A stretch of 64,000 nucleotides of DNA from Amphibalanus amphitrite. Its lineage: Eukaryota; Arthropoda; Thecostraca; Balanomorpha; Balanidae. How positions within the stretch are numbered: position 1 is the first letter of the stretch; the number at the start of each line of letters is the position of its first letter. Of this stretch, positions 48,941-59,849 are shown in pieces. A program made the position numbers and the translations under genes. A model generated the notes under the pieces. That model was not told the origin of the DNA and made no database searches. It saw only the letters and a list, made by a program, of their open reading frames with translations. The stretch is from NCBI RefSeq assembly GCF_019059575.1, contig NW_024881569.1, positions 1,054,001 through 1,118,000 of the forward strand, given 5' to 3'.

Positions 48941-50456
48941 TTAACCCGCGCCCCAGTGGCGGTCTCAGCCAACTTCGCCCTAGTGGGGGGGGGGGGGGGG
49001 CATATGTTACCACCCACCTGTAACTCAAAAACTAAGAGGGCTAGAAGGACGCAGTAAAAAGCAGTCGATAGCTCTTAATGCGTACGTTTGAAAGTATTTC
49101 GGTCATTTTTCATCTTAGAGCAATATTAGGGTCACCAGAGGTGTATGTAGTTAGGATTTTAAATGACCTTTTCCTCGATAATTAATTGGAAATTCAATAA
49201 AAGTAAATATTATATTGTTTGGCAACTTTTCGAACAACAGTTCATTCTCAAGCCACATGAAACTATTGGACAATTGGTCAATTGACAATTGGTCAATTGT
49301 TTCATGTGGCTTGAGAATGAACTGTTGTTCGAAAATTTGCCAAACAATATAATATTTACTTTTATTGAATTTCCAATTAATTATCGAGGAAAAGGTCATT
49401 TAAAATCCTAACAACATATATCAAGATGTTCCTCGCTAGAGCACTGCATACTATTTCGTCACCAGAGGTGATCAAAGGTCAAAATTTGCGAATTGTCATT
49501 ATAATTTTCAGAAAACATGCCATTATCTCAGGAACTGTGATAGCTAGAAAAACGCTGGGGAAAGCAATCGATAGCTTTTGAACTCTTCTTTTGATAAGGT
49601 CATCATCAAAAATGACCTCAGGTCAACGGTTTAGCCTCCAGAGGGCAAAAACTCCAAAAATAGCTGTTTTTACGAAAAGTGTTTTTCGACAATAACTTTT
49701 GAATAAAAAAAGCTGGGTCATTTCTAATGCCAGAATCGTGTTTCTCTCGCCGAGACGCGTCGAATGAACTATAATTTAACCTTGAAAGGTCAACTTCAAA
49801 ATTTGACCTCAGGTCAAGGTCATGACCTGACCGGAAAAGGTCATGTTGCATATCAGTCGATGCGTCTCGGCAAAACAAACACAATGAGGCCAACCCCAGC
49901 GTTCTATCTTTTTCCAATCGAGAGTTATTGGCAAAAAACTGTTTGTAGCCTCAAATGACCTCGGATGACCTTTCAAGAGGCTATCAGCAAAAAAGACACC
50001 TCGGTCGTCACGGGTGGTCCCAATCATTGTAATCCTGAAATATTTGGACTGTTCCTATGCGTACACAAGGATCTAGAGCCATTTTCGTTTTTCTCCATTG
50101 ACTTATAATGGAAAGGTCACGCCACTGACCTGACCTTAGGTCACGCATATAAATAATCCGAGATATACAAATTGTAGGCACCCATAACATCATGTAATCC
50201 ACCAAGTTTAAAACCTCGCTGACAAACACTGCAGGCTGGACATGATTGCAAACTTTTTTAGGCTTGGTCAGTTAACTTGACCTAGTGACCTGACGTGACA
50301 TGACCTGGGGTCAAAAATTTCACACATTGTCCAAAATTGATGTACCAAAAGCTACCCCAAGCGGCGCGGCGCTACGCGCCGCGGTTTTTTATTTATACGA
50401 AAAAAACGCGACAGGGTGGTAACATATGCCCCCCCCCCCACTGGGGCGAAGGTTAA
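48941..50456. mobile_element. TTAA-flanked G-stem element, copy C
   Basis: TTAA at 48941-48944 and 50453-50456 bound 1516 bp. The ends share TTAACC-CGCCCCAGTGG, and both carry G-run-CATATGTTACCACCC reading inward. Internal AGGTCA/TGACCT motifs are dense. A 260-bp palindrome is nested inside (listed separately). Near the right end a GC hairpin (GGCGCTACGCGCC) is followed by T6. Confidence 0.78.
49151..49411. mobile_element. Nested near-perfect palindrome inside copy C
   Basis: TTAGGATTTTAAATGACC at the left is matched by GGTCATTTAAAATCCTAA at the right. The arms (about 115-130 bp) meet at a TTGGTCAATTGACAATTGG centre near 49281. A weaker match extends about 10 bp beyond each end. It is either a foldback/MITE or an inverted duplication within the element. 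Confidence 0.8.
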
Positions 50457-50780
50457 ATACAAATTTAGTTTTATTAAAAATTGTTTAACATATTATAGTG
50501 AATCGAATCAGAGAAATTACATCAGCAGGTGTAGGCAAAGTCCGGGCATTTTCAGTCGCAGTCAATCCGGGAATCAACAGCCGCTCCGCCGAGACGCATT
50601 ACCACGGCCGGCGGTGCACCTATATCATCGTCGCCGTCGCCTCTGGGGCTGGAGACGACGGTCCCGTCGCCGCCGCGCGCTGTCGGCGTTGACGATAGGA
50701 TCCTGCGGCGTCAGGCGACGTCATTGCTATGCACCGCAGCGACAGATTGTGTGGCACCCAGTCGGACGGCTCTGAGGACG
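50457..50780. other. No gene recognised
   Basis: GC-rich short stretch after copy C; overlapping frames without domains. Confidence 0.5.
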
Positions 50781-51195
50781 GCCGATACGCGAGTCAGGCA
50801 GCGTGACGGCTCGATACGCGAGTCAGGGAGTGTGACGGCTCGATATGCGAGTCAGGGATATGTTTATTTTTGTTTATGTTTATGTTTATGTTTATGTTCG
50901 CCTTTCATTTAATTTATTGTTATGTTGGTGTGTTATGTTAATCCCGGCGGTGTCATGTTTTGTTAAGTTCTAAGTAATGTGGAGAGGTGCCTTGAGTTAA
51001 GCTTTAGGCTTTTGCACCAATCCTATTTGTATGTTTTGTGTGTCTTTACTTTGTCTGGTTTGTTAAAATAAATGAGTTGAGTTGAGTTGAGGGAGTCTGC
51101 CAGCTCGATACGTGAGTCAGGGAGTGTGCTGGCTCGATACATGTGTCAGAGAGTATGACGGTTTGATACAGGAGCCAGAGTCGGACGGTCTGACT
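50781..51195. repeat. Minisatellite of about 30-bp unit, split by an insertion
   Basis: Units of the form GGCTCGATACGCGAGTCAGG plus GAGTGTGAC occur at about 50781-50858 and again at 51091-51195. The intervening 232 bp are foreign to the repeat. Confidence 0.8.
50859..51090 (+). mobile_element. 3' fragment of a non-LTR retroelement (or SINE) inserted in the minisatellite
   Basis: It begins with (TTTATG)n-like sequence and ends AAAATAAATGAGTTGAGTTG, a short-repeat tail typical of some non-LTR retroelements. GGGA at both borders (50855-50858 and 51091-51094) may be the target duplication. No coding content. Confidence 0.55.
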
Positions 51196-51430
51196 GAGCA
51201 GCGGCCGCAGTATGAACGTGCGTGCGGGGGGGGGGGGCATTCAGGAATGTCTTCCTTGCAGTACGACCCTAATCTCCTCCCACCAGCTCCCCTTTGTTGA
51301 TTGCGCCATGGTCGTTCCACCCCAGGGGACTCGCCTCCCGGCCAGTCGTCCCCACTATTCAGCATATCAGCATCCGTTCCGCCAGCCGCGGGGGAGTTGG
51401 GAGAAGCCTATTCGCCTGCCCCCATGGGGC

Positions 51431-51722
51431 CACAACAGACCCGGCCTGAAACAGTCAGCTCCGCAACAGACCCGGAGCCGGATTCATGCTGCAATTCCCA
51501 ACAGACCCGGACCCAGACGCCCGGGCTCAGGCGGCCAACTGACCCGGACTCGACCGGCCAACAGACCCGAACTCGCACGGCCAATAGCCCCGAACTCGCA
51601 CGGCTTATAGACCCGAACTCGCACGGCTTAAAGACCCAGACTCAGACGGCCTAAAGACCCGGATTTAGACAGCCAACGCACTATACTCGGGCCTTCAGTT
51701 CCCAACAGACCCGGATTCAGAT
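51431..51722. repeat. Degenerate minisatellite with AACAGACCCGGACTC core
   Basis: About ten imperfect units of 20-35 bp around ACAGACCCGRACTCGCACGG; frames that cross it are repetitive, not genes. Confidence 0.8.
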
Positions 51723-52469
51723 CGTCAGCGGAGCACCATGCAGTGCGAATTTACGCGGGCTGGATGACGGCCTGTGTACGTCACCAGGAAGTCCGACCAG
51801 GAAGTCGGGGCGCGTATTGATTTGAATCCGAGCAGCGTGTGGGACGATCATGAAGGGACGGCAGTGGGAGGACGCTGCATGGCTCCAGCAGAGGCTCAGC
51901 AATGAGTCAACAAGAGATTTTCCCTCGTCAATCTATTCAGTTGCATGGCTCCACCAGAAGCTCAGAAGTGAGGCAAAAAGATATTTTCATTCGTCCATCT
52001 ATTCAGTTTGAGACTCGGCTCTTTGTGCAATCAATGCAATAGTCGGTAAGAGACGGCGACTATGTATTTTGCTGAGACTCATAAACGACGGCTCCTGAAT
52101 CACCTTCGTGTTGATTGGTGGAATGGGCAGGTGCTGACCACTGCGGGTGTAAGGCCCCGAATTACATAGGATGGTGATTGCCGATTGGTGAATTGTTGTT
52201 CGTCTTTTTATTGAATCATTTTCTTATGGTTGTGGATCATCAAGTTAAAGAATGTCGGCCTGTCTGCCTATTATTTCACATTTCACAACTTTGGTAAAAT
52301 TATATATCTTTTAATTCCAAACGCTGAAATGTGGTGCGTCAAGAGCAGCGTGAGGTATCAAAGCTGAGCGTTCAGTCAAGAGGTGTGGATCAAATGAAGG
52401 TACTGACCAGTATAACGCCTTATGGGGCGATTCACGGAGCGAGCGAGAGGATGGGCCTTGCACGTGCGA
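51723..52469. other. No gene recognised
   Basis: Anonymous sequence between two tandem repeats. Confidence 0.5.
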
Positions 52470-53040
52470 AATTGCGAGGGGGGACCTCCAACTGACTTGT
52501 GCACGGCACCCTACTAACCGGTCTCTAGCGATGTGCCAAATTTGGGCACAATCGGCCCAGCCGTTCTCGAGATCTGGAAGCGGCACCCTGCACGTGCGCA
52601 CGTGCAAAATGGGTCCCGACTGGCCTTTGCACGGCACCCTACTAACCGGTCCCTAACTGTGTACCAAATTTGAGCGCAATCGGTCGAGCCGTTCTCGAGA
52701 TCTGGAAACGACCCCTGCACGTGCGCACATGCAGCAGCACCCCAACTCTGGCACATGGATGTGCAGTGCCTAGTGTGTGCCTACCTACATGCCAACTTTC
52801 AGCGCAATCGGCCGAGTAGTTACCGAGATATTGCAACAATTCCAAAACTGACACCTCTTCGTTTTGCACGTGGCACGTGCATAAGGGGTCACCCACATGC
52901 ATCAGGAATAGTCCAATACTTGGTAGAAGGAATGAAGCTACCCTACAAAAATTACCGCATGTAAATCGGTCAAGTGGTTGCTGAGATATAAGCCTCGCAA
53001 AAGCGTCCGCACGGCCGGCCGGCCGGCCGGCCGCTCATAC
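52470..53040. repeat. Decaying tandem repeat of about 128 bp
   Basis: Four units are recognised by the segment CCAAATTTGAGCGCAATCGG followed by GAGCCGTTCTCGAGAT, at about 52535, 52661, 52791 and 52955. Similarity drops along the array. GCACGTGCGCACGTGCA lies between units, and (GGCC)n at about 53014-53035 ends it. Confidence 0.75.
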
Positions 53041-53518
53041 TCAGAAATTTCCGTTAATCTATAAGGAAAGACTACGCTCGCTTCGCTCGCTCCGTAACAA
53101 TGAGACGCGCCAAAAAGCGCGAGCCACGAATAACTACCTACCACCGCAGATGAACGTGCTGGTTTATCCTATGGCTGAGCTCCGTCCGGCGACCGTCTGT
53201 ATAGGTAGGCTGTACCGCCCGACAGGGGTGTGTTGCGCTACAGCATACCTTCCTCAACCGCTGCACCGACTAGCTGATGTGCCTTTGCCTACGTGTGGGT
53301 GAAGCGTGCAGAAAGGAAAGACGATAAATTTGCAGAATGCAACACAGTGATGTATATTGGGGCGTTGAGTATTATGATGAATTGACTCATAACCGACAGC
53401 ATATTCAAGAAAGAAAACAAAAACTTAAAGCATGTTTTATGCTTTATTCAAAAAGCAAACAGCTCAATAAACATGATATTCTGCCGAAGCGTCATTATTC
53501 TTTTCCTCAGGTTAATAA

Positions 53519-53840
53519 ATATCTAAAAAGTTAATTGTTTTCAAAACGGGCTTCGCTGAGGAAAAACTAAATATTATAACCAAATATTTCGGCTTTATTG
53601 ATCAGCCTTGTTCACTGGTTTGAAATACATTTTTCTCAAAAACATGACCTAAAAATTCAAATATTCATATCGTGCCGTCAGTGATGACGATCTTCTAGCT
53701 TACGAAAAACCGAACAAATGAATCGTCACTGTATTTCAAACCAGCGAACAAGGCTGATCAATAAAGCCGAAATATTTGGTTATAATATTTAGTTTTTCCT
53801 CAGCGAAGCCCGTTTTGAAAACAATTAACTTTTTAGATAT
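53519..53840. mobile_element. Foldback element with 110-bp inverted arms
   Basis: Arms 53519-53628 and 53731-53840 are reverse complements with about one mismatch, starting ATATCTAAAAAGTTAATTG; the 102-bp spacer is unique. An 11-bp direct repeat ATGATATTCTG occurs at 53473-53483 and 53839-53849, suggesting a target duplication with 35 bp of asymmetric sequence on the left. Confidence 0.85.
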
Positions 53841-53849
53841 GATATTCTG

Positions 53850-54416
53850 TATTAACCGATGATTGATCGGTTACTACATTTCTTCTAATATGATATACAT
53901 CATTTGAATTTAATTTCTTCTTCTACAAATATGTTTTTGTCCAATTTAACCATTTCAATGTCACCATACCTTCATCGACAAAGTTCAGCAACGCATACCT
54001 AATTCCGGAAGTGGCGTAATTTTTGTCGAATGATATTATAAACTGCAAGCACGCTTCTCGCACCAAATTGGATGACTATGAATGCAGATATACTGCATAT
54101 TCAAAACTCCACTTACTAAGGTCATTTAGCCGCTTAGTCACGTTAGTGTGATTCCACCCCAGGTTTGTTAAACTAACGCTGATTGGGCATCTCGGGACAC
54201 GGGCATGCAAACAGCAATTTGCCTGCATTTCCCTCCTGAGCGGCCGGCCATGCCGTCGCCGGCGCGCTCTGGAGCACGTTACGGCGATAGCTCCGAACCG
54301 TCTACCTCCGGCAGACAGTGGCTGTGGAGGAACAGCTCAGGACCGAATCACCTGCCATAGTCGCCGAATGCGCGCTGAAGTGTCCAGGGAGTCTCCCGTG
54401 GACGCTGGCATTCACG
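53850..54416. other. No gene recognised
   Basis: AT-rich, with a GC-rich patch near 54240-54300; nothing recognisable. Confidence 0.5.
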
Positions 54417-55594
54417 TTAACCCGCGCGGGGCTGGGGTCTCCAGCCGAACGCGCGGGGCTGGGGGGGGGGTAAATTTTACCCCCCCTGTTATCTCCCGAA
54501 CTAATGGTCTGATTTGGAAAATTCAAACGCCAATCGAAAGATCTCATCACGAACTACTAAAAACATGTACTTAATTTAAGGTTTGAGGTCAAGGTCAAGG
54601 TCAGGTCAAGGGTACAATTTGCAAGTTCCTACAGTATCGGCCTTGCACCGTAGTTGCCGAAGAATGGAGTCATGGACTGAGACTGATTGCCCAAAACGTG
54701 TTCTTAGGCTACCAAGACAATATTCGTTGCATACAATATCATTCAGAGGTCAAGGTCAAGGTCAGGTCAGGTCAGGTCAGGACACCAAAAACAAAATATA
54801 GAAAAGGGCATGTGCGACACATGTTTTATGGGTCATTTTACTCATAGAATTCAATAGGCACACTCAATAAGTGATATGGACCACCTCTGGATGAATTTCA
54901 GGTCGAGGTCAGGTCAAGGTCAGGTCAAGTGAGGTCAAATTTTGAAGTTGGTTTTTAAGGCCTAAAAAGGTGTCTATCTGATGCAGTTTTGCACGAGGAA
55001 TCGAATGGTGCTATTTTTGTTTCCGTACGAGGTCTAGAACTTCCAAAAAATCATTTTTTGAAAATTTTTGTGTGTCGTGACGTAATAAAATTTTGAATAA
55101 CTCCCACATTTTTGAACCGATTCTTCTAAAAATTGGTATGTAGGTGCACATAGACCACTTCTCTGATATATATTCCGGTTTTTTCGATAAACCCAAAATT
55201 TTGGATTTTATAACTATTTTCCCAAAAAAGTCAGTTTTTTGAAAAAATTTAGGCCAAAATCCAAAATTTTTAAAAAACCGAGATAGCCATTTGATAGCCA
55301 AAGTAAAATTACGTATAACCTTTTTGTTACGTCTTGATTCCTTTAAAAATGAAGATGTTAGCGGCGTTTGAAATTTGGCCGTTTTGGAGGCGAAATTGGC
55401 GAACATGACGTCACTAAAACGTCAATTTCTCATAAATTTTCCGACGGATTTAGCTCAAATTTTCAGGGAAGGTGTCAAATTGATGTAAGGAAAGGTACTG
55501 AAAGTTTGGCGGCGCTGCGCGCCGCCGTTTTTGAGATATTGCAAAAATTCGCGAGGGGGGGTAAAATTTACCCCCCCCCCAGCCCCGCGCGGGT
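54417..55594. mobile_element. TTAA-type G-stem element, copy D
   Basis: The left end is TTAACCCGCGCGGGGCTGGGG (split here: TTAA, then CCCGCGCGGGGCTGGGG). The right end is its inverted match, CCCCAGCCCCGCGCGGG, but TTAA is absent there. Both ends carry G-run-TAAATTTTA-C-run reading inward. AGGTCA direct repeats are abundant at 54580-54945. A GGCGGCGCTGCGCGCCGCC hairpin with T5 lies near the right end, as in copy C. Confidence 0.72.
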
Positions 55595-58500
55595 CTTCCG
55601 TGAAGAGCTCTCGCTCAAACTGAAATGGTCTACCGCTGGCGTTAGCGATGTGGGCAGAAGGTGAGTTACGCTAGATGCATGCCCAAGGGTGAGTCAAGGC
55701 CTGAGCCAACTAACTCAGTTGGACGGGTCTCATGAACTTACCTGAGAACTTCAGTAAAGTTGGGGATTTGCAGTGATAAATAATGAAGCTGTGGAGATCG
55801 ACTATCGAACTCGCAGCGAAATAAAGTTACAAGCACATTATCAATGTATACCAATTCAACATGCATGCTTCTAACACATCTTCGATGATGCTAAAAGTTA
55901 CGTCTTCAGAGAACAACTTTTGATGAAAAGAAAAGCTACTCGCCTTCCAAGTGTAGTAAGGCTAAAGGCCATGGATAAATAATTTGACATTGACAGATAT
56001 ATGGCACAGACTTTGTGATGTGAGGGACTACTTGAGTACTTACCCCGGACCCGGTAGTAGGGGTAGTGACTAGTGACTACTCAGTGGATTATCCGTGGCC
56101 GTGACGTGCATACACTAATTCAATATCGTATATGCTGCCAGTTTCGTAGTTTGATATCTTTCGTTCACTCACAACTCTGGTAAACCATTTTGCTCCGCAG
56201 ATAAAGAAGTTAGACGGCACATAAACCCAGACGATGTTCCTCTAAACTTTCATTTATCTCTATTCTAAGTCTGAATTCGCCTTTAATGACCACAATGAAA
56301 ACATTTTAAACCCACCGAAACAATTAGCCGCGAGCTCTGGCCCATCCATTCAAGACGCGATGTGATATTTGACAGCGCCATTTCCGAGGCACTGTTTACA
56401 GTCGAACTCATTATCACCGAGCTTTCATTTCGTGACCATGACGCCTGGAACCAGCCCATGAGGACAGGACAGTAGAATTAGTGCTGGTGCTGTTGAATAA
56501 TTGAATTACCAGGCGCTGGGTCACCTTCTGAAGTCAAGGTTGCCTACAGGTCGAGTCCCTCTTCCCCGGCTGCCACACACACACACGAGCGCGCCAGGGG
56601 TAGGTATCCGGGTACCAGCCAGCTGCAGATGTTTGAGCGAATCATCGCGCCAGTTGGCCGCTAGTCCGGAGTCCGAACGAGTTTCAGGTAGTACAAATAC
56701 CGCCCGGTCGCACCGCTCAGAGTTCCCAGCGCTCAGGCAATCAATGCCAGAAACTTTATCCTCGTTTTAGGCTCGCTCGTTGGTCTAAATGGCTAATGTC
56801 TGAACATTGTCTCTGCCAATGTTGGGATTTTTCCACGCTGCTTGAAAGGAGAACTGTTGGTTAACGACTTCCCACAGCTTTGATATAGGTAACTACCCCT
56901 TGCAAGAGGAGTTAATTAAAATATATGTGATATGCATTTCTATTGTATCTTTGAAATCATCGTCGAAAAATGAACCAGGTCCCTTTCGCCATAGGTAGGT
57001 AATGCGGATTTAACAAATAGCATGCCTTAATCCTAATGAATAATGCCAACTGAGCCTGATTTTACGCTCCTCATGCAATTGCCATCAGTTCCTTCGTTCG
57101 TTCCAAGCCGTCGGTTACCACCATGTTACCACTCTCTGTATCAGTCGACTGGCCGGGTCGGGCCGGCCGTCCCCGGCTGATCGCAGTGCCTCTGACCCCG
57201 GCCCGACTGTCGGTATGACGCAGACGCTCAGCCCAGTACCCGGCGGTTAATTAGCACCGCCGTCCGTCGATCCGCCCCGGTCCCGGCGGTACGCGCCTGA
57301 CATTCTCGCCAAATAACGCTCGCTGGGCGCGAATTGGAGCATACCCTAACGAGACGCATCAGCGGCGGCAGGCGCGGCACGCAAGCCCGGCGCATTCTGG
57401 CACAGGTTCGGCAATGGGACTGTACAAAACATGGGTACCTATGCCTCGCACTGTCGCACAAACTGTATTTATAAACATTTTTAACAACTTACAAAACAAA
57501 CATGGCCCATGGGCGTCATTGACCCCACTTTGTGGACTTGAGATACAGACTACAGTCCCAATCCTATTTATTTCTATCATCATGCAAACTCATCTCATCC
57601 CAGAAGTAGGTAGGTGTAGAATGGTGTAGAACAATTGTCAATGTTTGTGTTTTTTAGTAGTTATTAAAGAACTTTGAAGCGACAGACATGGCGCGCCCCA
57701 TACGATAAGTATTTATTTTTTCCCCGTACAAAAAGCTGCTGTATGACATTGGCCTTGTCAAAATCAAAATGCGGGTGCAGTGTGTTGCACCAGGACTGTG
57801 TGTTGCATATTCATATGATTATATCATATATGTTGATAGTCATTTCACAGGAGATAGTCATTTGACATTTACGGCATTGAGATTTTATACAGGTAGTGAA
57901 CTTCAGTAGAGGTGAGGTTTTTTTACTTCATATTGATAACGGCGTTACCATAGATGGGTGGAAGCAAGGGTGGAAGTTCATGTTACCTAAGATGTGGCAA
58001 GCGCTGTAAAATTATTTAGATTTACAAATTAAAATGACCACAATGCTCAATATAAAGCTCAACCATAAAACTTATATTATTCAAGCAAGCATGTGATATC
58101 TATGAGGCATAGTGAAACAGAAACCAATAAAAGCTCGGCAAAACACATTAAAACACAATTAACATTGGGTCACAGGCGTTGTTTTGTATCATTTTGTATA
58201 GGTTGGCTGCGTAGTGCCCCAGCCCTACCAATTATTAAGATTTTTAACATAAACTCTATGGCAGTGCATGGTAAGAGTGACTGGTATCCTAAAATCAAAA
58301 TAGAATATTGGCCTTACCACTAAATTTTGGAAAGTGACATGGTGCATTGGGCAGTCTTTGTTTTCAGCACAGGCAATGATAACAATACTTTCAATATTTC
58401 AATAGTTAAGCTGTCAGATGGATAGATAAAAGTAGGTATTTCTTTGATCAAGAGGCATAAAAAATGATAATACTAAATACTTCTTACTTGTTTTGGTTTT

Positions 58501-59149
58501 CACTGTTTTCTGTGCAAATTGAAAATGAAGATGGAAAATGTACAACTAGAAATTGATATTTATATGTTTTATTTCCTTGTATTTCATTAATATTTCATAA
58601 CAGTATGATCAAGTACAAGCTAGTTGTATATAGCATGATCTATCCTGCAGCTAGCATTCATAATGTTTGAGAGCTTAATACAAAGTTTGCTTAGAAGTTT
58701 CAAGGTCCATTGTGCCAGATGTCTTAGATGCAATGCTGCATAGTCACTGGATTTTTGTGACTCTGACTATGACTCCTGTTTTCAATAATCAACTCTGACT
58801 CCATCTGTAACAATGGACAATGACATTTCTTTTGAAGTCCATATATTGATCTGTGATCATATAGTTCATATTAGAAAGGTATCTAAGTTTTCTATCTTTC
58901 TTGAAGCAATCTTGCAAGTTTCAAGGCCTAACATGGAAAACATAGGTACTTGATGAATAACACCCTCATCTAAAAACAGACTCTGATGAATTAGCCATCT
59001 TCTGCTTTTAATGCTCAAATTGGGACTCAAAAGGAAATGTCAAAACATGTTTGTGAAAGATGGGTTTTATCATGTGAACAAATCAGATTACCATTTCTAC
59101 ATTCTCCAAAAGCACAATGTTGACAAAATTTTCCCCATGCTTCTTGCAG
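55595..59149. other. No gene recognised; probable upstream region of TMEM218
   Basis: GC-rich patch at about 57110-57420, otherwise AT-rich. At least one non-coding first exon of TMEM218 must lie upstream, because a splice acceptor precedes its start codon, but I cannot locate it. Confidence 0.45.
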
Positions 59150-59159
59150 GCTGACCAAA
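59150..59159 (+). other. 5' UTR end after a splice acceptor
   Basis: CTTCTTGCAG ends at 59149; ten transcribed bases precede the TMEM218 start codon. A separate non-coding first exon is implied. Confidence 0.6.
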
Positions 59160-59849
59160 ATGACGACTGTGCTGGGCCTTGGGCCTGGCCTGTTCACACT
59201 CGTCCTTCTCTGGTCGCTGGTCATCCTCGTCTGCCTGGTGTTCATGCGCGCACGCCGCACGCTCGCGCTGTCATCCGTGGCGGCAGCGGCTATCTTCACG
59301 TTTCTCCTGAGTCGGATGCCCATTAAGGCGGCAGACCACGTGGATACCGATGATGGACGGGTGAGTGAAGGAGATTTATGTTTTGGAATGTTTGGGCTTG
59401 GTTTGGGCTCCGCTATCGCACGGGATTCAGGGTGCTGATACCTATGGAAACAGCGATATTCGTGAGCAGGCGTTGATGTGACATTGCAGTGTTGTCTGGT
59501 TAGTATTCGGATCCTTTTGCTTGAAAAAAAAATGTTGAATTGCTGTCGCAAGCAATTGAAACACGTTGGACTTCAATTGCGTTCAATTTCATGGCTTACG
59601 TGACGATACGAAAGCCGTCATTGGCCCCATTTGCCCCCTCATTACCCCCTTCCATTATCTGGTGTTGGCTGCCTCCGACCGTTTGTGCCGCCGTCTCGCT
59701 GGCAGATTGTCGATCCGCTCTACGTGTGGCGGCTGGTGCTGGTCGTACTACTGTTTCTGGCCGCTGCCGGTGGGGGCGCTGCCGTCCTGCTCCTCCATTT
59801 CAACGAGCGTGTGCTGGCCAAGCCGCTCCTTCGGTTCGCCCCCACGTGA
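59160..59849 (+). CDS. TMEM218: TMEM218, ciliary transition-zone membrane protein (two coding exons: 59160-59360 and 59706-59849)
   Basis: A 114-residue protein, against about 115 in vertebrates. Exon 1 starts MTTVLGLGPGLFTLVLLWSL and gives hydrophobic segments at about 4-27 and 31-50. Donor CGG|GTGAGT and acceptor GGCAG|ATT are both phase 0. Exon 2 starts IVDPLYVWRLVLV, carries a third membrane segment (about 72-97) and ends in ERVLAKPLLRFAPT. The IVD junction and the final AKPL are family landmarks. The start is supported by its match to the family N-terminus and a splice acceptor at 59148-59149, ten bases upstream. TMEM218 acts in the MKS-type ciliary gate complex. Confidence 0.88.
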
